Shown piece after piece: positions 42,664-52,838 of a stretch of DNA of 64,000 bases. Origin of the DNA: Nautilia sp. PV-1 (lineage in GTDB: Bacteria > Campylobacterota > Campylobacteria > Campylobacterales > Nautiliaceae); NCBI RefSeq assembly GCF_004006315.1, contig NZ_CP026530.1, positions 377,618 to 441,617 of the forward strand, read 5' to 3'. The notes under the pieces are model-generated. The model did not search any database. It worked only from the letters and a program-made list of their open reading frames with translations, and was not told where the DNA came from. Each line of letters opens with the position of its first letter. Positions within the stretch are counted from its first letter, which is position 1. The translations under genes were made by a program, and so were the position numbers.

Positions 42664-43746
42664 TTAATCAAGTATTACAAAAACTAATAGATAAGATAAG
42701 ATAAAATACGGTATGGAGTATTTGTGAAAATCAACATAAGCTTTTGAGGAGTTAAGAAACCTGAGAGCTATTATATTTGCCAGTGACGCAATAATAAATC
42801 CGTTTCCGGCTACATTTACGCCGTAAGCTATCGCCTGATAATCGTGAGAAAATTTGCTTACGAAAATAGCGGCAGGAACGTTGCTCATAAACTGGCTTGC
42901 CGCGACACTAAGGTTAAAGACATTTAATGAATTTAGATTAATGGAGCTTATTATATTCTTTACAAAATCAATATTGCTGATAATGTTAAAATCAATAAAC
43001 ATAAGTATAAATGTAAAAATTAAAAAATAGTCGAATTTTAAAAAAACCTCTTTTTTTATTATTAAAAACCACATTATAACCGCCGGTATTAAAATTTTGA
43101 CGAAATGCATTTCTAATGCAAAAATAAAAACAATAAAAAACACAATTGTCGTAAAAAATAAAAATTTATCGGGTTTAGGTGTTTTAATGTCGGTTATTTC
43201 CAAAGGTTTTTTCGGAAACACTGTTAATGTAAATAAAAAAAGCAAAACGGCGCTTATTACAAATACAGGGCTCATAATACGTAAAAAATCGTAAAAACCG
43301 ACTCCCCATTCTCTGAATAAAAACAGGTTTTGGGGATTGCCTATAGGTGTAAGCAAAGACCCCACGTTTACTGCAATTGCTTCAAAAATAACCAGTTTTG
43401 TTATATCGTTTTTGATAATATGTTTTAACGATATGGTAATAGGAACTACTACAAAAAGAGTTATGTCGTTTGTAAGAAACATAGACAGAAACATACTCAG
43501 CATTACAAAAAACAATGCCAATGTTTTTTCGGTATGCAGGAAAGTTACGAATTTTGCCGAAATATAATCAAATATATTCGAAAGTTTCAAAGCCGTAGTT
43601 AATAAAAGCAGCACGCTTAATGCTCTTATGGTGCTCCAACCTATATAATCATATATATAATTTATTTCTTTTGGGTATACGGTTATAAAAATCAAAAACA
43701 AAAAAAGAAAAATAAAAAAAAGAAATTCTTTTTTTATTAGTTTCAT
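42664..43746 (-). CDS. SLC13/ArsB-type anion or Na+/H+ permease
   Basis: The 360-residue protein has about ten hydrophobic helices. Conserved ion-transporter segments are [17 protein letters not shown] and [18 protein letters not shown], as in the CitM/ArsB/NhaD superfamily. Substrate cannot be told; arsenite, a dicarboxylate or Na+ are possible. It overlaps luxS by 4 bases and so is co-transcribed with it. Confidence 0.8.
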   Translation of the reverse strand: MKLIKKEFLFFIFLFLFLIFITVYPKEINYIYDYIGWSTIRALSVLLLLTTALKLSNIFDYISAKFVTFLHTEKTLALFFVMLSMFLSMFLTNDITLFVVVPITISLKHIIKNDITKLVIFEAIAVNVGSLLTPIGNPQNLFLFREWGVGFYDFLRIMSPVFVISAVLLFLFTLTVFPKKPLEITDIKTPKPDKFLFFTTIVFFIVFIFALEMHFVKILIPAVIMWFLIIKKEVFLKFDYFLIFTFILMFIDFNIISNIDFVKNIISSINLNSLNVFNLSVAASQFMSNVPAAIFVSKFSHDYQAIAYGVNVAGNGFIIASLANIIALRFLNSSKAYVDFHKYSIPYFILSYLLVFVILD

Positions 43747-44276
43747 TTGCCTAAAATTTTAACCTTTGAAACATCAACGTTGCAATCGTTTGGAATATTC
43801 TCTGGATTTAAAGCCAGGGCTTCGTTATCCATAATTACGATCTTATTGTCCAAAATGTGTTTAGCCACTTTTTTAGCACCGTCGAGTGAATGCATATAAC
43901 AGCTTCCGCACTGGTAAACGTTTGCTTCCGGAATTGTATCCGTTTCAAGCACGTTTTGCATAGATTTTTTCCATGCATTTATTACTTCTTCATTTTCAGG
44001 TTCGCCTATGACGCTCATATAAAACCCTGTGCGGCATCCCATAGGCGATATATCGATTATTTCGTAATTTTGCAGATTGTCTCTCATATATCCCGCAAAA
44101 AGATGTTCAAGCGTATGCATGGCTCTTTCGTCGATAATTTCTTTGTTTGGTTTTGCAAATCTGACGTCATAAACCGTAATAATATCGCCGCTCGGCGTTT
44201 TTACGTGTTTGGCAATTCTTAGTCCCGGACTTGGCATTTTTACGTGGTCTACCAAAAAACTGTCTAACATCGGCAT
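43743..44276 (-). CDS. luxS: S-ribosylhomocysteine lyase LuxS
   Basis: The 177-residue enzyme recycles S-ribosylhomocysteine to homocysteine and makes the AI-2 precursor. It begins [20 protein letters not shown] and has the iron site [13 protein letters not shown] and the later Cys in [15 protein letters not shown]. It heads a two-gene operon with a permease. Confidence 0.96.
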   Translation of the reverse strand: MPMLDSFLVDHVKMPSPGLRIAKHVKTPSGDIITVYDVRFAKPNKEIIDERAMHTLEHLFAGYMRDNLQNYEIIDISPMGCRTGFYMSVIGEPENEEVINAWKKSMQNVLETDTIPEANVYQCGSCYMHSLDGAKKVAKHILDNKIVIMDNEALALNPENIPNDCNVDVSKVKILGK

Positions 44277-44299
44277 ATTTACTCCTTGAATTTGGTGTG

Positions 44300-44400
44300 T
44301 TTGTTATTAGTATATTAGTATGTTAGTGATGGAAAATGGTTGTTAATAATATATGTTTCAACATCCAAATAACCAATATACCAGTAACTAATATACAAGT
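44300..44400 (+). repeat. AT-rich dispersed repeat (AATATACCAGTAAC family), copy 1
   Basis: CAATATACCAGTAAC lies at 44374-44388. The flanks form imperfect inverted repeats (GTATATTAGT near 44310 against ACTAATATAC at 44387-44396). There is no gene in this gap. Confidence 0.5.
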
Positions 44401-44449
44401 TAACTATTATGTTTGCAATTATACATTATTTTTGATAAAATTCCGTTTC

Positions 44450-44553
44450 TAGTTCTCACCTCTTTATTCCTTGGTAGGGTTGCACCGGATTTTGGTGTTA
44501 AAGAAGAGGGAGGCTAAACCCGAACCAAAAACAAAATAATTCAAGGAGAAACA
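44450..44553 (+). promoter_or_regulatory. Structured leader of rpsB-tsf
   Basis: The about 100 bases before rpsB can pair as CCTCTTT (near 44459) with AAGAAGAGG, and GGGTT with AACCC, around GCACCGGATTTTGGTGT. Such leaders let S2 repress its own operon in other bacteria. The call rests on visible pairing and position only. AAGGAG lies at the end. Confidence 0.45.
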
Positions 44554-45390
44554 ATGCCGTGTAATGTAACAATGAAAGACCTTTTAGAGTGTGGTGTACA
44601 CTTCGGTCACCAAAAGAGAAGATGGAACCCAAAAATGAAAAAATACATTTTTGGCGTAAGAAAAAACATTTATATTATCGACCTTCAAAAAACACTAAGA
44701 CATATCAAATATGCATACAATGTAGTTAAAAACGCTGCAGAAGAAGGTAAAACTATTCTTTTCGTAGGTACTAAAAAACAGGCTGTTGACGCTATTAAAG
44801 AACATGCTGAGAGATGTGGTATGCCGTATGTAAACCACAGATGGCTAGGCGGTATGCTTACAAACTTCAAAACAATTCAAAAATCAATCAGAAAATTAGA
44901 AATTATTGAAAAAATGGAAGAAAGCGGACAAATCAATCTTTTAACTAAAAAAGAAAGATTAATCCTTGCCAGAAGAAAAGCAAAACTAGAAAAATTCATC
45001 GGCGGTATCAGACATATGAAAACTGTTCCTGATATGCTGTTTATCGTTGATACTGTAAAAGAAAAAATCGCAGTTGGTGAAGCTAACAAACTTGGTCTTC
45101 CAATCGTTGCGCCTGTAGATACAAACTGTGACCCTGATTTAATCGATGTTCCAATCCCAGGAAACGACGATGCGATCAGAAGTGTAAACCTTTTCTGTAA
45201 AACAATTGCTGATGCTATTATCGAAGGAAAAGAATTAGCGGCTAAAGAAGAAGAAGGTGAAGTAGAACCAATTTCTCAAGAAGAAATCGCTGAAGAAGTA
45301 AAAGAAATTAAAGAAGAAGCTAAAGCAGAAGAAAAAACTGAAGAAGAAATCAAAGCTGAAACTGAAGAAATCAAAGCTGAGGAGGCGTAA
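44554..45390 (+). CDS. rpsB: 30S ribosomal protein S2
   Basis: The 278-residue protein begins [20 protein letters not shown] and contains [20 protein letters not shown] and [20 protein letters not shown]. The last 45 residues are an acidic, Glu/Lys-rich extension beyond the usual end. It is followed one base later by tsf. Confidence 0.97.
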   Translation: MPCNVTMKDLLECGVHFGHQKRRWNPKMKKYIFGVRKNIYIIDLQKTLRHIKYAYNVVKNAAEEGKTILFVGTKKQAVDAIKEHAERCGMPYVNHRWLGGMLTNFKTIQKSIRKLEIIEKMEESGQINLLTKKERLILARRKAKLEKFIGGIRHMKTVPDMLFIVDTVKEKIAVGEANKLGLPIVAPVDTNCDPDLIDVPIPGNDDAIRSVNLFCKTIADAIIEGKELAAKEEEGEVEPISQEEIAEEVKEIKEEAKAEEKTEEEIKAETEEIKAEEA

Positions 45391-45391
45391 T

Positions 45392-46315
45392 ATGGCTAAC
45401 ATTACTGCAGCAATGGTAAAGGCGCTTAGAGAAAAAACAGGCGCCGGAATGATGGATTGTAAAAAAGCTCTTGTAGAAGCTGAAGGTAACGAAGAAAAAG
45501 CGGTTGAGATCCTAAGAAAAAAAGGTCTTGCTAAAGCTGCTAAAAAAGCTGACAGAAACGCTGCTGAAGGTAGAGTTGAAATTTATATTACTGATGATTA
45601 CAAAAAAGGAAGTATCGCAGAAGTTAACTGTGAAACTGACTTCGTAGCGAAAACTGACGAATTTGTTGAATTTGTAGCTGAAACTGTTAAAACTGTAAAT
45701 GTTAACGACATCGCTGATACTGAAGCTCTAAACAAAGCTCCGTTCGGTAACGGAACTTTTGAAGAAGAACTTAAAGTTAAAATCGCTAAAATCGGTGAAA
45801 ACATCGTAGTTAGAAGAATCGGAACTATTAAAGCTCCTGAAAACGGAATCGTAAACGGATACATCCACGCCGGCGGAAAAGTTGGTGTGCTTGTAGCTGC
45901 TGCATGTGACAGCGAAAAAACTTGCGAAGCAATCAAAGATACTTTAAGAGATATCGCAATGCACATTGCTGCAATGAAACCTCAGTACCTAAATCCTGAA
46001 GCGGTACCGGCTGACGTTATCGAAAAAGAAAAAGAAATCGCAAAAGCTCAGCTTCTTAAAGAAGGTAAGCCTGAGCAGGTAATTGATAAAATTATCCCTG
46101 GTAAAATCAAAAGATTCTACAGCGACGTATGTGTTACAGAACAAGAATACGTAAAAGCTGAGAAAAAAGAAACTGTAGCAGAAGCTCTTAGCAAAGCTGC
46201 TAAAGCTGCTGGCGGAGAAGCTAAACTTGTTGACTTCATCAGATTTGAAGTTGGTGAAGGTTTGGTTAAAAACGCATGCAACATGGCGGATGAAGTAGCG
46301 GCGGCTCTTTCTTAA
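45392..46315 (+). CDS. tsf: Elongation factor Ts
   Basis: The 307-residue protein recycles EF-Tu-GDP. The N-terminal UBA-like part reads VKALREKTGAGMMDCKKALV and the core has SIAEVNCETDFVAKTDEF. Length is normal for the family. Forms the classic rpsB-tsf operon. Confidence 0.97.
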   Translation: MANITAAMVKALREKTGAGMMDCKKALVEAEGNEEKAVEILRKKGLAKAAKKADRNAAEGRVEIYITDDYKKGSIAEVNCETDFVAKTDEFVEFVAETVKTVNVNDIADTEALNKAPFGNGTFEEELKVKIAKIGENIVVRRIGTIKAPENGIVNGYIHAGGKVGVLVAAACDSEKTCEAIKDTLRDIAMHIAAMKPQYLNPEAVPADVIEKEKEIAKAQLLKEGKPEQVIDKIIPGKIKRFYSDVCVTEQEYVKAEKKETVAEALSKAAKAAGGEAKLVDFIRFEVGEGLVKNACNMADEVAAALS

Positions 46316-46343
46316 TCCCCGCTTCTTTTTATTTTTAATTAAT

Positions 46344-46356
46344 AGTGTCTGGCACT
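46344..46356 (+). repeat. REP-like palindrome copy (AGTGTCTGGCACT)
   Basis: Full-form copy 28 bases after the tsf stop codon. Confidence 0.7.
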
Positions 46357-46530
46357 ATACTTGAAGCGCAAAGTATATAATTTAATATTAAAATGTAGAA
46401 TGTAAATGAAGAATGAAGAATTGAGAATTTAAGACGTGAAGTTGAGAATAAAAAATTGAAATATGGAATTGAGAATATAAGATGGGAATATAAATTCAGC
46501 AGTGATTAGTATATAAATTATTACTATTTT

Positions 46531-46542
46531 TTGTCAGACACT
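46531..46542 (+). repeat. REP-like half copy (TTGTCAGACACT)
   Basis: Only one arm is kept. The reverse complement begins AGTGTCTGACA. Confidence 0.4.
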
Positions 46543-46697
46543 GTGTAGATCGATATTTTTAATATAAGAAAATGTGTGTTTTACATACCGGCTGTATTCC
46601 GGATTACGCTTGACATTATGAAAAATATAATTAAATTTTTTATCAACTATCAACTATTGACCATTGACTGATCCTAAGTTCATCATGTGACTAATAA

Positions 46698-46713
46698 CAA
46701 ATATACCAGTAAC
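46698..46713 (+). repeat. AATATACCAGTAAC-family repeat, copy 2
   Basis: CAAATATACCAGTAAC matches the copy at 44374 over 14 of 15 bases, in the same orientation. Confidence 0.5.
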
Positions 46714-46750
46714 CAGTCCGCAATAATTAATAACAGCTTTGAACTTTTGC

Positions 46751-46756
46751 TATAAT
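46751..46756 (+). promoter_or_regulatory. -10 box of the lolD-fliR operon
   Basis: TATAAT lies 18 bases before ATG 46775. This rules out an upstream in-frame start at 46739. Confidence 0.55.
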
Positions 46757-46774
46757 TCTCAAAAAAAGGCAGTT

Positions 46775-47422
46775 ATGCTTAAAGCGGTTAATTTAACACA
46801 TTCATTTGATTATTTATTGTTTGAAGATGTTAATATTCAAATCAAAAAAGGTGAAAAAGTCGCCATAGTCGGAAGCAGCGGCAGCGGAAAATCTACTTTT
46901 TTACATATACTTTCAACGTTTTTATCTCCTCAAAAAGGCGAAGTTTATATAAACGGCAAAAATATATACTCTTTAAAAGAAAAAGATTTAATACAAATAA
47001 GAAAAAAAGAGATTGGTATTATTTTTCAGTTTCATTATCTGTTTAATACTTTTACGGCATTGGAAAATCTGGAAGCTGCGGCTCTGATAAGCGGTGAGGA
47101 TATTGATTTTGAATTACTGGAAAGACTGAATATTAAAGACGTTATACATCAAAACATTCAAACATTAAGCGGAGGACAGCAGCAAAGAGTCTCTATAGCA
47201 AGAGTGTTAACAAAAAAACCTAAAATTATTTTTGCTGACGAACCTACCGGAAATCTTGATAAAAAAAACGCATATGAGGTGATAGATGTATTAAAAGAGT
47301 ACTGTGATAATCATAACGCGTCGCTTATTACCGTAACTCACGATATGGACGTTGCGGACAAATTTGATAAAGTATATGAACTGAAAGAAAAAAAACTGGT
47401 ACTGTTAGATGGAGATTCTTAA
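46775..47422 (+). CDS. lolD: ABC transporter ATPase, LolD-like
   Basis: The 215-residue ATPase has Walker A GSSGSGKST, the signature LSGGQQQRVSIARVL and Walker B IIFADEPTGNLD, with the H-loop in VTHDMDVAD. The LolD/MacB subfamily extracts lipoproteins from or exports them through the inner membrane. Permease genes are not adjacent. It overlaps fliR by 14 bases, an unexpected pairing that is a common type of operon in Campylobacterota. Confidence 0.88.
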   Translation: MLKAVNLTHSFDYLLFEDVNIQIKKGEKVAIVGSSGSGKSTFLHILSTFLSPQKGEVYINGKNIYSLKEKDLIQIRKKEIGIIFQFHYLFNTFTALENLEAAALISGEDIDFELLERLNIKDVIHQNIQTLSGGQQQRVSIARVLTKKPKIIFADEPTGNLDKKNAYEVIDVLKEYCDNHNASLITVTHDMDVADKFDKVYELKEKKLVLLDGDS

Positions 47423-48176
47423 TTATTTAACGCCCGTAAATGTAGTTACGTATCTTTTACTGTTTGTAAGGCTTAGTTCTTTTTTGGCTTTTATACCGTT
47501 TTTTAATTATTCTGCTATTCCGATGAATGTTAAAGCCGCTTTTGCTTTTTGGCTCAGCATACTGCTTTATCCTCTTACTCCGAAATTTGCATACGATATA
47601 AACATTGCTACTATTACACTTAGTATATTAAACGAAATAGCTTTTGCTTTTTTCGTAGGAGCGGCTTTGCAGCTTATATTTGATGTTTTGAAATATGCGG
47701 GAGAGCAGATAAGCTTCGTTATGGGATTTACGCTTGCAAATGTTATAGATCCTAACGCAGGTACACAGACTACGATTATTTCTCAGTTTTTTACATGGGT
47801 TGCCATTTTGGTGTTTATAAGCTTCGGGGGTGACCATCTTGAAATTCTGTTTTTGAGTAAAACCCTTTCCATGCTGCCTTTCGGGGAGTTTTTCAGTTAT
47901 CATAACGTATACGAATATTTTCTTATTTATATGGGTAAGTATTTTCTTCTGGGTGTAGCAATGGCGTTTCCGATTATAGCTATATCTCTTTTGGGAGATA
48001 TAATATTCGGAATGATTATGAAAACAATGCCTCAGTTTAACCTGCTGGTAGTCGGGTTTCCTATAAAAATAACTATCTCTTTTATGGTGCTTATTGCAAT
48101 TATTTCCTCATTAATGAGGCTGTTTTCAAACGAAATGCTTCAGGCCTTTGCCGCTGTTATGCATTTTATCGGCTGA
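47409..48176 (+). CDS. fliR: Flagellar export apparatus protein FliR
   Basis: The 255-residue membrane protein has about six to seven helices. It has FliR features in LLFVRLSSFLAFIPFF, the loop ALQLIFDVLKYAGEQISFVM and FTLANVIDPNAGTQTTIISQ. It is part of the flagellar type III secretion gate with FliP, FliQ and FlhB. Other flagellar genes are not in the window. Confidence 0.92.
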   Translation: MEILNYLTPVNVVTYLLLFVRLSSFLAFIPFFNYSAIPMNVKAAFAFWLSILLYPLTPKFAYDINIATITLSILNEIAFAFFVGAALQLIFDVLKYAGEQISFVMGFTLANVIDPNAGTQTTIISQFFTWVAILVFISFGGDHLEILFLSKTLSMLPFGEFFSYHNVYEYFLIYMGKYFLLGVAMAFPIIAISLLGDIIFGMIMKTMPQFNLLVVGFPIKITISFMVLIAIISSLMRLFSNEMLQAFAAVMHFIG

Positions 48177-48687
48177 GCCTGTATGATGTGGCTAAAATTT
48201 TCAGATGATGAAAAAACGAATCGAATTCTTTAATCAAATATTTGTCGGTGTCAATTATAATGTATTCGTAATTTTTATAAAAAGCGCTGTATGAATAATT
48301 TGCACTACCCGTTACTATATATTTATCATCAATAATGGAAAGTTTAACGTGCATTTTTGCTTTTTGGCCGTCTTTGTATTTTTTGCCTGAAAGCAGATAA
48401 ACATGGAAATTTCTTAAAGTTGCAAGTCTCGGAATTACAGAATATTTATATTTTGATTCTTTTTTATCTGCGATAATTGTAATCTTTACGCCTTTTTTTG
48501 CTGCTATTTTTAATGCACGGGCAAGTTTTCTGTTTGTAAAAGTGTACATGGTGATTTTTATTTCTTTTTTTGCGTGTGTAAACAGGTAATACAGTCTGTT
48601 TTCGGCTCTTTTTCCGTCATGAGGCATAAAGTATACTTCCGATGCGAAAAGCAGCGAGGCAAACAGTAAAAATATAATTTTTTTCAA
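48166..48687 (-). CDS. Exported phospholipase D-like nuclease (single HKD motif)
   Basis: The 173-residue protein has a signal peptide (KKIIFLLFASLLFASEV) and one PLD motif, HVKLSIIDDKYIVTGSANYS, with His, Lys, Asp, Gly and Ser/Asn in place. Single-HKD proteins of this size are Nuc-type endonucleases that dimerize. TTG 48687 is chosen because AAAGGA lies upstream; earlier starts would run into the divergent gene. It ends 11 bases inside the convergent fliR. Confidence 0.85.
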   Translation of the reverse strand: MKKIIFLLFASLLFASEVYFMPHDGKRAENRLYYLFTHAKKEIKITMYTFTNRKLARALKIAAKKGVKITIIADKKESKYKYSVIPRLATLRNFHVYLLSGKKYKDGQKAKMHVKLSIIDDKYIVTGSANYSYSAFYKNYEYIIIDTDKYLIKEFDSFFHHLKILATSYRLSR

Positions 48688-48733
48688 AATCCGTCCTTTT
48701 TTACTATAATTATAATAAAAAACGGGGTTGGCC

Positions 48734-50221
48734 ATGAAAATTCTTCTAATTACTTCAAATGCGACTATAGAAAAACTTTTTGTTTTAAGTGCGGAAAAGA
48801 AAGGCGATGAGGTAAGTATTGGCACGGCGGACAATATTCCGGAAGGAAACTTTGAAGCTGTTTTTGTAGATAAAGACCAGTTTACTCAGGAACTGTTTGA
48901 CAAGCTTATTGAAAATTATCCAAATGCTAAATTTGTACTTATTGTTGCGAAAAACGATGAAAAAATAGTCGGTTTTGACGAATATCTTACAAAACCTTTT
49001 TTGCCTACGGACTTAATGGAACTGCTGGAAAAACTTCCAAATATGACAAAGACTTCGCATACGGAAGAAAGCGGAGATATAGATATTGAAAGTTTTGAGG
49101 ATTTGAAAGATCTTGATTTTGAAGATGATCTTGATACAGATTTAGACGGATTGGATGAACTTGATGATGATCTAAATATTGATTTGGAAGATGATTTCAG
49201 CCTGGACGGTGAAAACGAAGAAAGCGAAGTAGAACCTCTTGATGATATAATTACGGAAGAAAATGAGAAAACGGGAGATAAAGAGGAAAATCTTGATATT
49301 GATGATATGTTCGAAGATATAGAAAGCGAAGAAGATCTTAAAGATTTGGATGCAAAGGATGAATTTACAGCCGGTGATGAAGAAGATTTTGAAATCAGTG
49401 AAGAAGAACTAGAAGGCGAAGCTCCGGATGATGATATAGAAGAAAGTTTTGAAATAGACGAAACAGAACTTGCCGAGGAAGAGCCTGAAGAATTAAAAGA
49501 ACTTTCTGAAGAGACCCAGGAGCTTGATGATGAACTAAACGAAGATATTTTAAGCGAAGAAAATGAACTGGCGGAAGAAAATAATATAGAAGAACATAAT
49601 GAGCTTGATATTGACGAACTTGCAGAAGAAATGAAATCAGAAAGTGAACAGGAACAGACACAAGAAGACGAATTACAAGAAGAAAATGAAGAAAGTGAAG
49701 AAAGTGAAGAAAAACCGGAAGAAATTTTAGATACGGTTCAAGAAAATAAAGAAGTTCCTGATGAGCAGAATGAAGAATTTGATTTAGACGAACTTGTAGA
49801 AGAAAATGTAAATATTAACGAGCCTCAAACAGAAGAACCGGAAGAAGAGGCTGAATCATTGGAGGATATTACGGAATTAAGCTCTGATGAAGAAAATGAA
49901 GAAGAAAATATTGAAGAAAATCCGGAGGAAATAGAAGATCTGAAAGATCTTGACGAACATGATCTGGCTGAAGTGCTTGGAGAAGAACTTCCTGAAGAGG
50001 AAAAATCTCAGGAAAATGAAGAAATAAACGAAAATGATATTGAAGAAATAAATATAGATGATAAAATTCCGGAAATAAAAGAAGCTCATGAATTGGAAAA
50101 TATTGTAAATAAAGAGCAGACTGCGGAAGAAAAAACTCTTGGCAGTATTTTAAATATAAATTGGGAAGAGCTTAAAAAAGCAAAAGCAAAAGTTACAATT
50201 ACCATAGATTTTGGAGATTAA
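48734..50221 (+). CDS. Pseudo-receiver protein with very long acidic domain
   Basis: The 495-residue protein begins with a receiver-like fold (about 1-105; KILLITSNATIEKLFVLSAE, VFVDKDQ, FDEYLTKPFLPTD). It keeps a central Asp and a Lys-Pro pair. About 340 residues that are mostly Glu and Asp follow, with a recurring EDLKDLD/ELDIDELAEE-like unit, then a short conserved-looking tail (LGSILNINWEELKKAKAKVT). No catalytic domain is seen. It may be a scaffold or charge buffer. It sits directly ahead of gmk with one base between. Confidence 0.75.
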   Translation: MKILLITSNATIEKLFVLSAEKKGDEVSIGTADNIPEGNFEAVFVDKDQFTQELFDKLIENYPNAKFVLIVAKNDEKIVGFDEYLTKPFLPTDLMELLEKLPNMTKTSHTEESGDIDIESFEDLKDLDFEDDLDTDLDGLDELDDDLNIDLEDDFSLDGENEESEVEPLDDIITEENEKTGDKEENLDIDDMFEDIESEEDLKDLDAKDEFTAGDEEDFEISEEELEGEAPDDDIEESFEIDETELAEEEPEELKELSEETQELDDELNEDILSEENELAEENNIEEHNELDIDELAEEMKSESEQEQTQEDELQEENEESEESEEKPEEILDTVQENKEVPDEQNEEFDLDELVEENVNINEPQTEEPEEEAESLEDITELSSDEENEEENIEENPEEIEDLKDLDEHDLAEVLGEELPEEEKSQENEEINENDIEEINIDDKIPEIKEAHELENIVNKEQTAEEKTLGSILNINWEELKKAKAKVTITIDFGD

Positions 50222-50222
50222 T

Positions 50223-50846
50223 ATGAATGGAAAAAACGGCAGTATTTTAGTTATTTCAGGGCCTAGCGGCAGCGGTAAGACAAGTTTGGCGAGAGTTGTA
50301 TGCGAAGAGCTTGGTGATAAAGCTTATTTTAGTATATCAAGTACGACCAGACCGATAAGAGAAGGTGAGCAAGACGGTGTGGATTATTTTTTTTTAACAA
50401 AAGACGAATTTATTAAAGACATTGAAGACGGATATTTTCTGGAATGGGCCGAGGTGCACGGGAACTTTTACGGTACCAGTAAAAGACAGATTGACGCCGC
50501 TTTGCAAAAAGGGCAGATTGTGTTTTTGGATATAGACGTTCAGGGATATGAACTGGTTAAAAAATCTTATCCAGATATTACTACGGGGATTTTCGTAACT
50601 ACGCCCAATCAGGAAGTGCTTAAGGAAAGACTTCTTAAAAGAGGGACCGAAACGGAAGAGAGCCTCAGGCTTAGAATGTTTAATGCGATAAGAGAAATGC
50701 AAAAAATAGACGAATACGATTTTCTTTTGATAAACGATGATTTTGACGAAGCGAAAGAGCTTTTAAGAAGTGTTGCAATTGCGAGTTTAATCAAAAGAAC
50801 GAAATATAATATAGAAGAATTTATAAAAGAATGGAAAGGAAGTTAA
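50223..50846 (+). CDS. gmk: Guanylate kinase
   Basis: The 207-residue enzyme converts GMP to GDP. It has P-loop [12 protein letters not shown] and the GMP-binding [23 protein letters not shown] 50223 is chosen because it follows GGAG and the upstream stop. Its stop overlaps the argS start (TAATG). Confidence 0.95.
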   Translation: MNGKNGSILVISGPSGSGKTSLARVVCEELGDKAYFSISSTTRPIREGEQDGVDYFFLTKDEFIKDIEDGYFLEWAEVHGNFYGTSKRQIDAALQKGQIVFLDIDVQGYELVKKSYPDITTGIFVTTPNQEVLKERLLKRGTETEESLRLRMFNAIREMQKIDEYDFLLINDDFDEAKELLRSVAIASLIKRTKYNIEEFIKEWKGS

Positions 50847-52444
50847 TGAAACAAAAAGTTGCCGGGAAGTTTAAAGACCATTTAGGAGAAATTCCTCCGT
50901 TATCCAAACCGAAAAACAAAGATTTCGGACATTTTGCGGTTCCTATTTTCAAATACGCAAAAATGAACAAACAAAACCCTCAGGAGTTTGCGGCTGCTTT
51001 ATGCGACGCACTCGGAAACTGTGAGGAATTTGAAAAAGTTGAAGCGGTAAGCGGATTTGTAAACATTACACTTAGTGACAGCTTTTTAAACGAATTTGCA
51101 AACAAAGTATTAAGTGAAAAAGAAAATTTTGCCAAAGGAAGCGGCAAAGAGAGAATACTGCTTGAATATATTTCGGCAAACCCTACGGGCCCACTTCATA
51201 TAGGACACGCAAGGGGAGCGGTATTCGGTGATGCGATCGCAAGAATCGGAAGACATATCGGATATGACGTAGTGACCGAATATTACGTAAACGACGCCGG
51301 ACGCCAGATTACGCTTCTCGGACTCTCCGTATATCTTGCGGCAAGAGAGATTCTTGGACTTGACGTTAAATGGCCTGAAGAGTACTACAGAGGGGAATAT
51401 ATAAAAGACCTGGCCGTAGAAGCCATAAAAGAATTCGGCGAGGATTACTTCAAAGCTGAAATAGATGCGGAAAACTTTAATGACGACAAGCTCAACATGT
51501 GGGCAAAAGATAAAATGCTAAACCTTATAAAAGAGGATATTAAAGTCCTAAACGTTACGCCTTTTGATAACTGGGTGAGCGAAAAAGAACTTTATAAACA
51601 CTGGGATGAGGTAAGGGCGATACTTGAAAAAAACGGAGCACTTTATGAAAAAGACGGTAAAGTATGGCTCAAATCCAGTGAATACAAAGACGAAAAAGAC
51701 AGAGTCGTAGTAAGAGAAGACGGAAGACCTACATACCTTGCTGGGGATATAATTTACCACTGGGATAAATTCAAAAGAAATTACGACAGATACATAAATA
51801 TCTGGGGAGCCGACCATCACGGTTATATCGCAAGGGTAAAAGCGGCTATTAAATTTTTGGGATTTGATCCTGAAAGACTTGAAATACTGCTTTCACAAAT
51901 GGTAAAACTCCTAAAAGGCGGAGAGCCTTATAAAATGAGCAAAAGGGCCGGTAACTTCATACTCGTAAGCGATGTGGTAAAAGATGTGGGAGCGGATGCT
52001 CTTAGATTCGTATTTTTAACCAAAAAAGCGGATACTCACCTTGAATTTGACGTGGATGAGCTTAACCGTCAGGATTCGAGCAATCCGGCATATTACATAA
52101 ACTACGCACATGCGAGAATTAAGTCGATTTTCAGAAACAAAGAGATGAACCTTGAAGATACTGCAAATACCGAATTTAAAGACTTAAGCAAAGATGAAAA
52201 AGATTTAGTATTTTTAGCGCTTCAGTTTCCGTATGTATTGGAAGATGCTTTTACAAACAGAGAGCCTCACAGACTTACAAACTATCTGTATGAACTTGCA
52301 AGCGAGTTTCACAGTTTCTATAACAAAAACAAAGTAATCGGAAGTGAAAAAGAAGAAGTGAGACTAAAAATTTTAGCGGTTGTTGCAAGTATTATTAAAC
52401 TCGGACTCTCACTTTTAGGAATTGAAGCAAAAGAGAGAATGTAA
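50846..52444 (+). CDS. argS: Arginyl-tRNA synthetase
   Basis: The 532-residue class I synthetase has the HIGH motif as [26 protein letters not shown], and the KMSKS-like [18 protein letters not shown] and the C-terminal anticodon-binding domain follow. The start shares its A with the gmk stop; AAAGGA lies ahead. Confidence 0.96.
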   Translation: MKQKVAGKFKDHLGEIPPLSKPKNKDFGHFAVPIFKYAKMNKQNPQEFAAALCDALGNCEEFEKVEAVSGFVNITLSDSFLNEFANKVLSEKENFAKGSGKERILLEYISANPTGPLHIGHARGAVFGDAIARIGRHIGYDVVTEYYVNDAGRQITLLGLSVYLAAREILGLDVKWPEEYYRGEYIKDLAVEAIKEFGEDYFKAEIDAENFNDDKLNMWAKDKMLNLIKEDIKVLNVTPFDNWVSEKELYKHWDEVRAILEKNGALYEKDGKVWLKSSEYKDEKDRVVVREDGRPTYLAGDIIYHWDKFKRNYDRYINIWGADHHGYIARVKAAIKFLGFDPERLEILLSQMVKLLKGGEPYKMSKRAGNFILVSDVVKDVGADALRFVFLTKKADTHLEFDVDELNRQDSSNPAYYINYAHARIKSIFRNKEMNLEDTANTEFKDLSKDEKDLVFLALQFPYVLEDAFTNREPHRLTNYLYELASEFHSFYNKNKVIGSEKEEVRLKILAVVASIIKLGLSLLGIEAKERM

Positions 52445-52445
52445 A

Positions 52446-52476
52446 ATTAATGGAAAATTTAAAATGGAAAATGAAA
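52446..52476 (+). repeat. Imperfect AATGGAAAAT repeat before mntA
   Basis: AATGGAAAATTTAAAATGGA-type wording repeats two or three times across the argS-mntA junction and supplies the ATG of the next gene. It is similar in style to the GAGAATT run at 579. Confidence 0.45.
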
Positions 52477-52838
52477 AATTACTTTTCTTTTTAAAAGAGT
52501 TTTTTAAAGAGGCCGACGGTATTTGGCTTTTCGGCTCTTATGCAGACGGTACATATAATGAAAACAGTGATATAGATATTGCCGTTTTATTCAAAAATAA
52601 AATCTCACCAGTAGATCTTTTCAAAATGAAAGAAAATCTTGAACTTATATTAAAAAAAGATATTGATTTAATTGATTTAACGGCAGTTAATGATGTTTTT
52701 GCTTATGAAATCGTTACAAAAGGAAAAAATATAAAAAAAACAAAATTTGCTGATGATTATGAATACAGAATATGGCTGAGATATTTAGATTTGCAGGATG
52801 ATAGAAAAGAAATAATCAAGGAATTTTTAAATGGATGA
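52464..52838 (+). CDS. mntA: MntA-type nucleotidyltransferase antitoxin
   Basis: The 124-residue protein has the minimal nucleotidyltransferase signature GSYADGTYNENSDIDIAVLF (GSx10DxD), residues about 27-46. MNT antitoxins silence HepT by adding AMP to the toxin's active-site tyrosine. Overlap of 8 bases with the next gene supports the pair. ATG 52464 is preferred; a further in-frame start at 52422 would lie in argS. Confidence 0.85.
   Translation: MENEKLLFFLKEFFKEADGIWLFGSYADGTYNENSDIDIAVLFKNKISPVDLFKMKENLELILKKDIDLIDLTAVNDVFAYEIVTKGKNIKKTKFADDYEYRIWLRYLDLQDDRKEIIKEFLNG

Larger units (their letters stand above)
46316..46750. repeat. Gene-free repeat-rich gap between tsf and lolD
   Basis: The 435-base gap has no credible gene. 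It holds a full REP-like palindrome (46344), a diverged one (46531-46542), a loose GAGAATT-type run (46415-46480), and a copy of the AATATACCAGTAAC repeat (46698-46713). The lolD promoter begins at its right edge. Confidence 0.6.
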
